Below, piece by piece: positions 14,483 through 21,884 of a DNA stretch of 64,000 nt. A model generated the notes under the pieces. That model was not told where the DNA came from. It made no database searches and was given only the letters and a program-made list of their open reading frames with translations. The stretch spans positions 992,001-1,056,000 of the forward strand of contig NZ_CP033970.1 of NCBI RefSeq assembly GCF_003854935.1, read 5' to 3'. A program made the position numbers and the translations under genes. Source of the DNA: Cupriavidus pauculus. GTDB taxonomy: Bacteria; Pseudomonadota; Gammaproteobacteria; Burkholderiales; Burkholderiaceae. Each line of letters opens with the position of its first letter. Position 1 is the stretch's first letter.

Positions 14483-16159
14483 TCAGTCGAACTGGTACGA
14501 CCAGAGCAGGTTGATGCGCGGCGAGCGGTGGCTGGCGTTGGTCGGCCTGTCGCCCACGGGCTGGGCCACCGACACGTCCATCGTGTAGTAGCGCCGGTCC
14601 GAGAAGCGCAGGCCGATGGCCAGCGACTGCAGCGTCCGGTGCGACAGCGACACGCTGTTCGAGTACACGCGCGCCATGTCCGCCACCAGGAACGGCTGCA
14701 GCGTCTTCAGGTACGTGAAATCCACCGTGAACAGCCGGTTCAGCTCGGCCGATGCGCCCCAGCCCTTGTCGCCCGCCACCTCGCCGGCCGGGTAGCCCAG
14801 CCCGAAGAACCGGCCGCCAACGCTGATCTGCTCGCTCGACGCCAGCCGGTTGGCGCTGTACTGGCCCGCCGCAGACAGCGCCATGCCAAAGCCGAACGGC
14901 AGGTCGCTGGCCTGCGACAGCAGCAGCCGCGTGCGGAAGAAGCTCAGGTCGTTGAGGTTGTTCTGCCGGCTCGCGCCCAGTCCGTCGATGCCCTTGTAGA
15001 AGCCCAGCGTGGCATTGCGCGTCACGCCCGTGCCGCGCTGCAGGTACGCCACCTCGGCCGTCGCCACGCGCACGCTGGTGGCCAGTTCCACCTGCCGGCC
15101 GGCGCCGGGCTGCACGGCCTGCGTGTAGCGCTCGAACTGGTTGTTGGCGTAGAAGCCGCCGGTCAGCGTCAGCGCGTGACGGTTGTTCAGGATCACCGGA
15201 TAGCTCAGCGTGCCGCCCAGCCGCTTGGAATCGTTGACGTAGCGCGACTCGAACCCGATCGGCGCCAGCGCGTTGTTCTCGGGCACGCCGCGGTAGTGCG
15301 ACGCCGTGAGCCGGGCCAGCATCCCCTCGGTGCCCAGCGGCTGCGCGTAGGTGGCCGAGTAGTACTCCTCGTTGTCGCGGCCCTTTGGGAACAGCGTCGA
15401 GAACGACAGCTGCTCGCCCAGCGGCGTCAGGCTGTTGGTGGTGGCCGTGGCGATGGCCCGCACGCCCGGCGACATCCATTCCACGCCGGTGCCGAACGTG
15501 AACGGCTTGCGCTTGACCTCCAGCACCATGTCGCACGCGCCGTCGGTGGTGGTCGGCGGCTGCACGGTGGCGTTGACCTGCATGCCGGGCTGCTGGGCCA
15601 GCACGTTCACGTAGTGCTCGAAGCTTTCCTGCCGCAGCGGGCGGTCCTTCTTCAACTGCTCGGCGATCTTGCGCAGCCGCCCCTCGGCCGGGCCGGGCTT
15701 GCCCTTGACCGTGATGTTGGCCACGTAGCCCTCCACCACGGTGATCAGCACGTTGCCGTTCTCGAACGCCTGCGCCGGCACGAACGCGAACGACAGCGGG
15801 TAGCCCGCGTCCTTGTACATCTGCGTGACGGATTCCGCGGCCTGCAGCAGCTCGGCCACCGTGATCTCGCGGTTGGCCAGCGGGGTGAACTTTGCCGCGA
15901 TCTGGTCGAACGGCAGCGTCTTGGCGCCTTCGATCTGGAAATGCCGCGGTGTCAGCCGCGACGCCAGCAGGTTCTGCAGCGCCGAATCGGGTCGCTCCAC
16001 CTGCACGGTCACGTTGCTCTGGGCGGGTTTGCTGGGTGCGATGCTGGGCAGCGTCTGCGTGGGATCGCCCTGCACCGGGCCGCGCTCCGCATGGGACAGC
16101 CCGCTATGGAAGAGGCCGACGCCGACCAGCAGCGCGGCAACGCTCTCGCGTGTACGCAT
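14483..16159 (-). CDS. TpsB/FhaC-like outer-membrane transporter
   Basis: 558 residues. A signal peptide ends near SHA (residue 24). A ShlB-type POTRA_2 domain follows (about 70-145: RHFQIEGAKTLPFDQIAAKF, AAESVTQMYKDAGYPLSFAF, ITVVEGYVANITVKG), then a second POTRA and a beta-barrel ending in WSYQFD with the C-terminal aromatic residue. Such proteins secrete a partner in two-partner secretion. The L6 loop motif reads FGLGYPAGEVAGDKG, where the family normally has Arg (FGRGY or VRGY); this is Leu here. It lies 135 bp downstream of the lipoprotein gene 16295-17707 on the same strand. No classical haemagglutinin-type TpsA gene is nearby. Confidence 0.88.
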   Translation of the reverse strand: MRTRESVAALLVGVGLFHSGLSHAERGPVQGDPTQTLPSIAPSKPAQSNVTVQVERPDSALQNLLASRLTPRHFQIEGAKTLPFDQIAAKFTPLANREITVAELLQAAESVTQMYKDAGYPLSFAFVPAQAFENGNVLITVVEGYVANITVKGKPGPAEGRLRKIAEQLKKDRPLRQESFEHYVNVLAQQPGMQVNATVQPPTTTDGACDMVLEVKRKPFTFGTGVEWMSPGVRAIATATTNSLTPLGEQLSFSTLFPKGRDNEEYYSATYAQPLGTEGMLARLTASHYRGVPENNALAPIGFESRYVNDSKRLGGTLSYPVILNNRHALTLTGGFYANNQFERYTQAVQPGAGRQVELATSVRVATAEVAYLQRGTGVTRNATLGFYKGIDGLGASRQNNLNDLSFFRTRLLLSQASDLPFGFGMALSAAGQYSANRLASSEQISVGGRFFGLGYPAGEVAGDKGWGASAELNRLFTVDFTYLKTLQPFLVADMARVYSNSVSLSHRTLQSLAIGLRFSDRRYYTMDVSVAQPVGDRPTNASHRSPRINLLWSYQFD

Positions 16160-16294
16160 GGTGTTACCCCTCGATGGAAACCTGCTTTGCGGCTATGTGG
16201 TGGCGTGCCACGGGCGGGAGAGGTGCCGCTCCCCTGCCGCCCCTGCGTGGCCGCAACGCTTGCTTGATGCGGGGCGCGCGGGCGCCCCTTGCCG

Positions 16295-17707
16295 CTATCG
16301 CTTGCCGCCGAGCGCGCCGGTCAGGCCGCCGACGAGTCCGCCCACCAGCCCCGTGACCGGGGCCAGCGGGCTGGCGGGCTTGGTGCCGCCCGTCGTCGGC
16401 GTGGTGCTGCCGCTGGTGGCCGGGGCGTTGCCGCCGGTCAGGCCGGCCACCAGCCCGGTGACCGGTGCGAGCGGGCTGGCGGTGCTGCCGCCCGCGCCGC
16501 CCGTGGCCCCCGACAGCGCACCGGTGGCGCCGTTGGCGATGCCGCTGACCAGGCCGGTCACCGGCGCCAGCGGGCTTGCCGTGCTGCCGCCCGTGGCGCT
16601 GGTCAGGCCGCTGGTGACCGTGTTGACCAGGCCCGTGACCGGGGCGAGCGGGCTGGCCGCGCCGCCAGTGGCACTGGTCAGGCCGCCGGTCAGTCCGGCC
16701 ACGAGGCCGGTCACCGGCGCCAGCGGGCTGCCGGTGCTGCCCGCCGGGCCATTCACGACGCCGCCCACGGCGGCCACCGTGTTGCCGGTGCCCGTGACGA
16801 TGCCGCCCACGCCGGAGACCACCGGCGTGTTGGTGCTGGTCAGTTGCGAGCCGGCCGTCGCCAGCGCGCCGCCCACGGTGGCAAGCAGGTTGTTGACCGG
16901 CTGGCCCAGGCCCGTGGCCGCGCCCAGCGATTGCGTGCTGCTGGTCAGCGTCGACGTCAGCGGCACGATGGCCTTGCTGACGCTCGACGTGAGCTGTTCG
17001 ACCGGGCCCGTCGAGAGCGCGGTGCCCAGTTGCCCGCCAAGGTTGTTCACCGCGCCGCCCACCTGCGAGACCACGCCGCCCAGCGGCGTCGTGACCGCGC
17101 CCAGCGGCGCCAGCGGGCCGCTGCCCAGGCCAGTGACCGCGCTGCCGGCGCTGGTCACCGCGTTGCCAAGCTGGCTGACCACGCCGCCCGTGCTGGCCAC
17201 CGTGGTGCCCACCGGGTTCGTGGCATTGGGCATGCTGCCCAGGCCGGATTGCACGCCGGTGCCCAGCGCGCCCACCGCGCCGCCGATCGACGTCACCACG
17301 CCGGCCAGCCCGTCCTTGGTCTGCACGGAGACGACCGGCACGTTGGCGTCCTTGATGGCCTCGCCCACGCCGGTGACGGTATCGGCCACGCCGCCGATAA
17401 TGCCGCCCGCGTTGTTGACGATGGCGCCGGTTGGCGTCAGCGCGGGCGTGGTGCCGCCGTTGTTGCCGTCGTTCGGGTTGCCGCCGTTGGGCTGCCCGCC
17501 GTTGGGCTGGCCGCCGTTGCTGGCGGTGTCGGTGCCGCCGCCCGTGGTGGCGGTGCTGTTCGACCCGCCGGCGCCGCTGCTCCCACCCGCGCCGCTGGTG
17601 CCCATCGACGTCGAACCGCTGCCGCTGGCGCAGCCGCCCAGTGCCAGCAGGGACCCCAGCAATGCCGTGACGAAGCATTGCTTCGCCGAAAGTTGTGCCT
17701 TGCGCAT
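16295..17707 (-). CDS. Large low-complexity lipoprotein with SPLAPVTGL repeats (first paralogue)
   Basis: 470 residues. The lipoprotein signal has Cys26 (LLALGGC). A Gly/Ser/Asn/Pro-rich linker (about 30-85) is followed by a long region of Gly/Thr/Val-rich heptad-like units (TPTGAIVNNAGGIIGGVADT, GGVVSQLGNAVTSAGSAV) and then five copies of SPLAPVTGL spaced by 15-30 residues. Automatic annotation tends to call such proteins collagen-like, but there is no Gly-X-Y periodicity. ATG at 17707 is chosen because AGGA precedes it by 8 nt. It is probably cotranscribed with the TpsB-like gene downstream and is divergent from a paralogue at 18334. It is likely surface- or periplasm-anchored; its role is unknown. 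Confidence 0.82.
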   Translation of the reverse strand: MRKAQLSAKQCFVTALLGSLLALGGCASGSGSTSMGTSGAGGSSGAGGSNSTATTGGGTDTASNGGQPNGGQPNGGNPNDGNNGGTTPALTPTGAIVNNAGGIIGGVADTVTGVGEAIKDANVPVVSVQTKDGLAGVVTSIGGAVGALGTGVQSGLGSMPNATNPVGTTVASTGGVVSQLGNAVTSAGSAVTGLGSGPLAPLGAVTTPLGGVVSQVGGAVNNLGGQLGTALSTGPVEQLTSSVSKAIVPLTSTLTSSTQSLGAATGLGQPVNNLLATVGGALATAGSQLTSTNTPVVSGVGGIVTGTGNTVAAVGGVVNGPAGSTGSPLAPVTGLVAGLTGGLTSATGGAASPLAPVTGLVNTVTSGLTSATGGSTASPLAPVTGLVSGIANGATGALSGATGGAGGSTASPLAPVTGLVAGLTGGNAPATSGSTTPTTGGTKPASPLAPVTGLVGGLVGGLTGALGGKR

Positions 17708-17958
17708 GACCATTTCCTTTTTCAGATTTTCCCGACCAGGTTCACGGACACGCTGTGGATCGTCTCTGTTGCGATGCCTGTGGCGTGCCGCGTCTGCCAT
17801 GGCTTGCGCAAGCGGTGTGCCAGTGGGTGGGCCACGTCGGCGGCGGACCCCGCGCAAGCAGGGGATGCCGCGCGCAAACGCGCGTGCCGCAAGGGTTTGC
17901 GGCCGATCGGTCAAACGCGCGCATGAAGCGGCCGGGCGCGGCGGGCCGCGTGTTTCGC

Positions 17959-17975
17959 GTTACGTGTTACGTAAC
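17959..17975. promoter_or_regulatory. Palindromic operator candidate A
   Basis: GTTACGT-GTT-ACGTAAC is a perfect 7-bp inverted repeat with a 3-bp spacer. The same arms recur 109 bp away at 18068-18084. It lies about 250 bp upstream of the leftward lipoprotein start. Confidence 0.6.
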
Positions 17976-18067
17976 GCACGGTGACGCGGAGGGAACGGCG
18001 CGGGGTGCGATGCCGCGCGCGTGGACGGGGCGGCCGGTGTCCGGTGTAACGGCCGGCGCGGGAACAC

Positions 18068-18084
18068 GTTACGTAGCACGTAAC
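18068..18084. promoter_or_regulatory. Palindromic operator candidate B
   Basis: GTTACGT-AGC-ACGTAAC has arms identical to copy A with a different 3-bp spacer, centred 109 bp from it (about 10 helical turns). It lies 250 bp upstream of the rightward lipoprotein start. A dimeric repressor or activator bridging both sites is plausible. Confidence 0.6.
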
Positions 18085-18333
18085 ACCGTGCGGCCATCGC
18101 GCCAACGCTTGCGGCCGGGGCCCGCCGCGTGCCCGAAAGCCTTGCCCGGCAACGGTCTCCGGCCGGGGCACAGGCACGCGGCGCGCCTGTATCGAACACG
18201 CGATTGAGCCTGGCATACCGCTTGCGCTTCCGGTCCGCAGCCACGACGCATCACCCAGCCGCCGAACGGGTCGCGGCGATATGCGCGGGAAGACAGCGGG
18301 CCACGCCCAGCACATCGAAAAGGAGATCAGGAC

Positions 18334-19500
18334 ATGCAAGCAACCAAGCCGACGCGCCCCTTGAACATGATGGCCATCGCCTGCGCGGCGATGGTGGCCC
18401 TGCTGGCCGGCTGCGCCTCGGGCGGGTCCAGTGGCGGCAGCCCCAGCCCCGCCACGCCGGGCACCCCGACCAATCCCGGCACCGACAACCCGCAGCCCAC
18501 CGCGGCAACCACGCCCACGGGCAAGGTGGTGGAAGGCGCGGGCAACACCGTGGTGGCCACCGGCAACGCGGTGAGCCAGATCGGCCAGCAGATCAAGGAC
18601 ACGAACCTGCCGCTGGTGCCGACCAATGCGAAGAACGCCACCGGCGACGTGGTGATCGAGGCGGGCCAGACCGTGGCCACGCTAGGCACCGGCGTGCGCG
18701 ACGGCCTGGGCCAGATCGGCGCGGTGGACAACCCCGTGGGCGTGACCGTGGCCAACACCGGCAACGTCGTCACGCAGGCGGGCGCCACGGTGGTCAGCGC
18801 GGGCGATCTCGTCAAGGCCGTCGGCACGGACCAGCTCTCGCCGCTGTCGGCCGTGACCAATCCTGCCGGCGGACTCGTGCAGACCGTGGGACAGGGCGTG
18901 ATGACGTTGGGCGGCAAGCTGGGCGAGACGCTGTCCACGGGGCCCGTGGCGCAGCTCACCGGCAGCACCAGCAAGGTCATCGTGCCACTGACCACTCAGC
19001 TCACCAACGCCACGCAGACCGTGGGCGGCGCCACGGGGCTCGGCGTGCCCGTCGACAACCTGCTGACCAAGCTCGGCAATACCGTCGCCACGGCGGGCAG
19101 CATGATCGCCAACACCAACACGCCGATCGTCTCGCCGCTGGGCGGCGTGGTGAACCAGACCGGCCAGACCGTTGCGGTGGCCGGCGTGCTGCTGAACCAC
19201 AACGGCGCCACGGGCGGCAATCCGCTCGGTGGACTGCTCAACAACCTGCCGCTGGGCGGCACGGGCGGCAGCACCGGCGGCAGCAGTCCGCTGGCACCGG
19301 TCACCGGCCTGCTGGGATCGGTGGGTGGCGCGGCGGGCGGCAGCACCGGCGGCAGCAATCCGCTGGCGCCGGTCACGGGCCTGCTGACCACGGTCACAAG
19401 CGGCCTGACCGGTGCCACGAGCGGCGCCGCATCGGGCGGGACCACCGCCAGTCCGCTTGCCCCCGTCACTGGCCTGCTGGGCGGGCTGACGCGCCACTGA
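18334..19500 (+). CDS. Large low-complexity lipoprotein with SPLAPVTGL repeats (second paralogue)
   Basis: 388 residues, paralogous to the protein at 16295-17707. Lipobox LLAGC (Cys27), a Pro/Thr-rich linker, then the same chain of segments: PTGKVVEGAGNTVVATGNAV, QIKDTNLPLVPTNAKN (first paralogue EAIKDANVPVVSVQTKD), VGVTVANTGNVVTQ and ALSTGP/TLSTGPVAQLTGS. The C-terminus has three units, SPLAPVTGL, NPLAPVTGL and SPLAPVTGL. A good AGGAGATCAGGAC precedes ATG 18334. It is shorter than its partner mainly through fewer C-terminal repeats. Divergent transcription over shared palindromes suggests joint control. Function unknown. Confidence 0.82.
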   Translation: MQATKPTRPLNMMAIACAAMVALLAGCASGGSSGGSPSPATPGTPTNPGTDNPQPTAATTPTGKVVEGAGNTVVATGNAVSQIGQQIKDTNLPLVPTNAKNATGDVVIEAGQTVATLGTGVRDGLGQIGAVDNPVGVTVANTGNVVTQAGATVVSAGDLVKAVGTDQLSPLSAVTNPAGGLVQTVGQGVMTLGGKLGETLSTGPVAQLTGSTSKVIVPLTTQLTNATQTVGGATGLGVPVDNLLTKLGNTVATAGSMIANTNTPIVSPLGGVVNQTGQTVAVAGVLLNHNGATGGNPLGGLLNNLPLGGTGGSTGGSSPLAPVTGLLGSVGGAAGGSTGGSNPLAPVTGLLTTVTSGLTGATSGAASGGTTASPLAPVTGLLGGLTRH

Positions 19501-19670
19501 GCTGCAAACCTTTATCGCGGACGACTCGGGATTTTCCCTGTCATCCGCGCCGGCTACTTTACGGTGCGCTGTCGTCCTTACCCCGCGCGGCGCATCCTTT
19601 TATTTCGTGCCGTGCGCCCGCCTGCAGCAATACGTGCAGGCTGCCGCACGGCACACCGCCTTTATTGCGC

Positions 19671-19684
19671 GCTCTTTAACAATT
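19671..19684 (+). promoter_or_regulatory. boxA-like antitermination element
   Basis: GCTCTTTAACAATT matches the core of the rRNA-leader boxA (GCTCTTTAACA) that loads the Nus complex. It lies 256 bp upstream of the flp pilin start and 26 bp ahead of a hairpin. No rRNA genes are near, so either the leader borrows boxA or the match is chance. Confidence 0.35.
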
Positions 19685-19709
19685 CGGCTCAGGGTCATCC
19701 CGAAGTCGG

Positions 19710-19747
19710 AAGGCGGGCCGACATTGTTTCAAACGTCTGTCCGCCTT
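19710..19747 (+). terminator. Leader hairpin upstream of flp
   Basis: AAGGCG pairs with CGCCTT and GACA with TGTC, with a 4-nt bulge and a 14-nt loop. TTTAAG follows the stem. It could be an attenuator in the pilin leader; the U-run is short. Confidence 0.35.
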
Positions 19748-19939
19748 TAAGCTGAAACAGCCATAGCTCGAACGGGGGGTATGGTTGAGACATGCGTTGT
19801 CTTATAAATGTTTGCACCAGCGGTTTCACACATAAAAAACGCCACGCGGGGCTTGCGCCCGGCACAGATGGCAGAGGAACAGGGGTCAGGTCGTACCGCT
19901 GGATATCCGTGCAGGGTAGACACTTTCGGGAGTGAGATC

Positions 19940-20119
19940 ATGCAAAAGAAACTGGCGCGCCATGGCAAGACCCAACGGGGAGCCACTGCCATCGAATATG
20001 GCCTGATCGTGGGCCTCATCTCCATCGCCATCGCAGCCGGAGTCGGCTTGATGGGCACCAACCTCGGCGCCGGGTTCAATACCCTGGCCGGCCGCATCGC
20101 GGGCTGGTTCGCCCCCTGA
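19940..20119 (+). CDS. flp: Flp/Fap type IVb pilin
   Basis: A 59-residue prepilin. A basic leader (MQKKLARHGKTQRG) is cut by prepilin peptidase after Gly14, giving a mature protein beginning ATAIEYGLI. Glu5 and Tyr6 of the mature chain are the Flp signature, and the hydrophobic helix GLIVGLISIAIAAGVGL is intact. Flp pilins polymerise into adhesive Tad fibres. ATG at 19940 is fixed by the leader and a GGGAGTGAG site. The gene heads the Tad locus and is separated from the rest by a UUCG hairpin, which would allow pilin excess over machinery. Confidence 0.95.
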   Translation: MQKKLARHGKTQRGATAIEYGLIVGLISIAIAAGVGLMGTNLGAGFNTLAGRIAGWFAP

Positions 20120-20446
20120 GCGCCCGCGGATTCGCGCACACACACCATTTTTTGACCCATCCGGCTTCGGCCGGACGCACCTGAAGCAACCGGTTCAACG
20201 TGCTGGCAGTCATGCCAGCCGTGGCGGGCGCTCGCACGCCTGTCTGAAGCAGTGGCGGAAGTGGTAGCGGTAGGCACTGGCCGCAGGCACTGAAGGACGG
20301 CCAGGCAAGAACGGTAAGAGTGGTTCCAAGTCGCGCATCAACGCAGTACGCCCACCGGGCACGCCGCTAGCCGGGCGCCGCGCAGCAATGCCGGCGCCTG
20401 GGGCGCGGTGTCGTGTGTCGCCAATGCAAGACGAATCGGGTGAAGC
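20120..20446. other. Gap between flp and the Tad machinery genes
   Basis: 327 bp without a recognisable gene. Near its left end is a UUCG-tetraloop hairpin (20160-20175). The position where a TadV/CpaA prepilin peptidase gene often lies is empty here: no frame encodes its membrane or aspartate-protease motifs. Confidence 0.6.
20160..20175 (+). terminator. UUCG-tetraloop hairpin after flp
   Basis: TCCGGC-TTCG-GCCGGA is a perfect 6-bp stem closed by a stable tetraloop, 41 bp past the flp stop. There is no T-run after it, so it most likely stabilises the flp mRNA 3' end or partly terminates transcription. Confidence 0.55.
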
Positions 20447-20908
20447 ATGGCTTTACGGGGGAACGCGAACCAGCGGCGCGCGCGTGGCGTGGCCGCGGTG
20501 GAGTTTGCGCTGGTGTTTCCGCTGCTGTTGGCAGTGGTGCTGGGCATCGTCTACTACGGCGTGGTGCTGGCACTGCAGCAGGTACTGACGCTCGCCGCCC
20601 AGGAGGGTGCGCGGGCTGCCTTGCGTTATCCGCTCGCCGTCAACGGCGGCACGCTGGCCGATACGCTCGACCTGCGCGTGAGCGCCGCCAACCTGGCCGC
20701 GCGCAACACGCTGCCGGAGGCCATTGCCGCACAGATCGGTGACGGCGCCGTGGCCCAGCCCGTGGCCTGTACCGCCCCGGCCGGCACGCAATGCGTGCAG
20801 GTCACGCTGAACCTTCCCACCCGCGCGCTCCTGCCGGTCATCCCGCTGGTCCCCGTGCCCGGCACGCTGACCGGCGCCGCCGTCGTGCAGCTTTCTCCCG
20901 ATCTCTGA
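20447..20908 (+). CDS. tadE: TadE-like pseudopilin
   Basis: 153 residues. The basic N-terminus (NQRRARG) is followed by VAAVEFALVFPLLLAVVLGI, the TadE signature with the Glu5 pilin-like helix, then LQQVLTLAAQEGARAALRYP and a periplasmic domain with two cysteines (VACTAPAGTQC) that probably form a disulfide. TadE-like minor pilins are processed by prepilin peptidase and are needed for Flp fibre assembly. The stop lies 6 bp before the cpaB start, so these genes are cotranscribed. Confidence 0.88.
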   Translation: MALRGNANQRRARGVAAVEFALVFPLLLAVVLGIVYYGVVLALQQVLTLAAQEGARAALRYPLAVNGGTLADTLDLRVSAANLAARNTLPEAIAAQIGDGAVAQPVACTAPAGTQCVQVTLNLPTRALLPVIPLVPVPGTLTGAAVVQLSPDL

Positions 20909-20914
20909 GGCCAC

Positions 20915-21871
20915 ATGAGCAGCAAACAGATAAGGATCCTTGCCATCGTGCTGCTGGTACTGGCCGCGCTGCTGGCGGTCATGGCGTGGCAGGTGGCGCG
21001 CACGCAGTCGGTCGCCATTCCGCATGCCAAGGCCAGGCCGGCCCACGCCGTGGTGGTCACCACGCGCGCCGTGGAAGCGGGCAAGCCGCTGACGGCTGAT
21101 GCGCTGGCGGTCATGGAGCTGCCGATCGACCCGGCCGGCGCCTACCAGGACGCCGCGCGCGTGGTGGGGCAGGTGCCGGTGGTCAACCTGGGCGCCAACG
21201 TGCCCGTGCTCGAAGGCCAGTTGCTGTCCGGGCTGGCACGGCAGATTCCCGATGGCGAACGCGCGCTGGCCGTGGCCGTGGACGAGGTGATCGGCGTGGG
21301 CCACCAGGTGCAGCCCGGCGATTTCGTCGACGTGTTCGTGACGCTGCGCCGCGACAGCCAGGAGATTGGCGAAAGCCAGAGCCGCCTGCTGCTGTCTCAC
21401 CTGCGCGTGCTGGCCTACGGCAGCGGCAGCGTCAGCGATACCCGCAAGGTGCAGGCCGAGCAGATGATGGCGCGCCGCGAGGGCGCCAAGACGGCGGTGT
21501 TGTCGGTGCCGGTGGACCAGGTGGGCAAGCTGGCGATGGCGCAGCAGGCCGGCCGGCTGGTGCTGGCGCTGCGCAACCCGGCCGATCCGTCGATGCCCAG
21601 CGACGGCATGTATGCCGAACCGCCGGCCGTGCTGCCGGCGCGCGCCGGCGTGCCGGCCGAGGCCCAGCGGTCGCCGGTGGACCGCGCCGCCGCCGGCATC
21701 AGCCTGGTCGGACTAGCCGGCCCGAATGCCGCGCCGACCCCGCGCACCACGGCGCAGCCGCCCCGCCCGCTGCCGGCACCGGTGCCGGCGGCCCCGGCCA
21801 CGCGGCGCGAGCCCCAGGACAACCCCGTCGGCGTGGAAGTGATCCGCGCCGGCAAGCGAGCGATCGAATAA
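20915..21871 (+). CDS. cpaB: Flp pilus assembly protein CpaB/RcpC
   Basis: 318 residues. An N-terminal anchor (IRILAIVLLVLAALLAVMAW) precedes the SAF domain (VVVTTRAVEAGKPLTADALAV, VVGQVPVVNLGANVPVLEGQL) and the RcpC region (GDFVDVFVTLRRD, QEIGESQSRLLLSHLRVLAYG). The C-terminus is Pro-rich (QPPRPLPAPVPAAPA). CpaB is a periplasmic component that helps assemble or gate the Tad secretin. It is 6 bp after tadE and 13 bp before cpaC, within one operon. Confidence 0.93.
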   Translation: MSSKQIRILAIVLLVLAALLAVMAWQVARTQSVAIPHAKARPAHAVVVTTRAVEAGKPLTADALAVMELPIDPAGAYQDAARVVGQVPVVNLGANVPVLEGQLLSGLARQIPDGERALAVAVDEVIGVGHQVQPGDFVDVFVTLRRDSQEIGESQSRLLLSHLRVLAYGSGSVSDTRKVQAEQMMARREGAKTAVLSVPVDQVGKLAMAQQAGRLVLALRNPADPSMPSDGMYAEPPAVLPARAGVPAEAQRSPVDRAAAGISLVGLAGPNAAPTPRTTAQPPRPLPAPVPAAPATRREPQDNPVGVEVIRAGKRAIE

Positions 21872-21884
21872 CGGACAACAGGGC

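Larger units (their letters stand above)
17708..18333. other. 626-bp divergent intergenic region
   Basis: This gap separates the two paralogous lipoprotein genes. It contains two 17-bp perfect palindromes (17959-17975 and 18068-18084), and ends in a good AGGAG site for the rightward gene. Open frames across it are short, rich in Arg/Pro/Gly and show no recognisable protein, so I treat it as non-coding. Confidence 0.7.
19501..19939. other. Leader region upstream of the Flp pilin gene
   Basis: This 439-bp stretch has lower GC than its surroundings and no convincing gene. It holds a boxA-like element (19671-19684) and a hairpin (19710-19747), described separately. Its right end has a Shine-Dalgarno-like GGGAGTGAG. 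I looked for a sigma-54 -24/-12 element (GG-N10-GC with TGGC/TTGC context) and found no convincing one. Confidence 0.6.

Noticed and set aside
16295-17707. Collagen-like protein
   Set aside because: No Gly-X-Y triplet periodicity is present; the glycine content is in GG and TGG pairs within Val/Thr-rich segments.
16295-19500. Repeated DNA in the two lipoprotein genes considered as a CRISPR array or minisatellite
   Set aside because: The repeats are in-frame, degenerate at DNA level and irregularly spaced, and encode the PLAPVTGL protein repeats. No spacer-like pattern or cas genes are present.
19501-19939. Sigma-54 promoter for flp
   Set aside because: The activator gene at the end of the locus made this likely, but the best GG-N10-GC match lacks the TGGC and TTGC contexts, so it is not listed.
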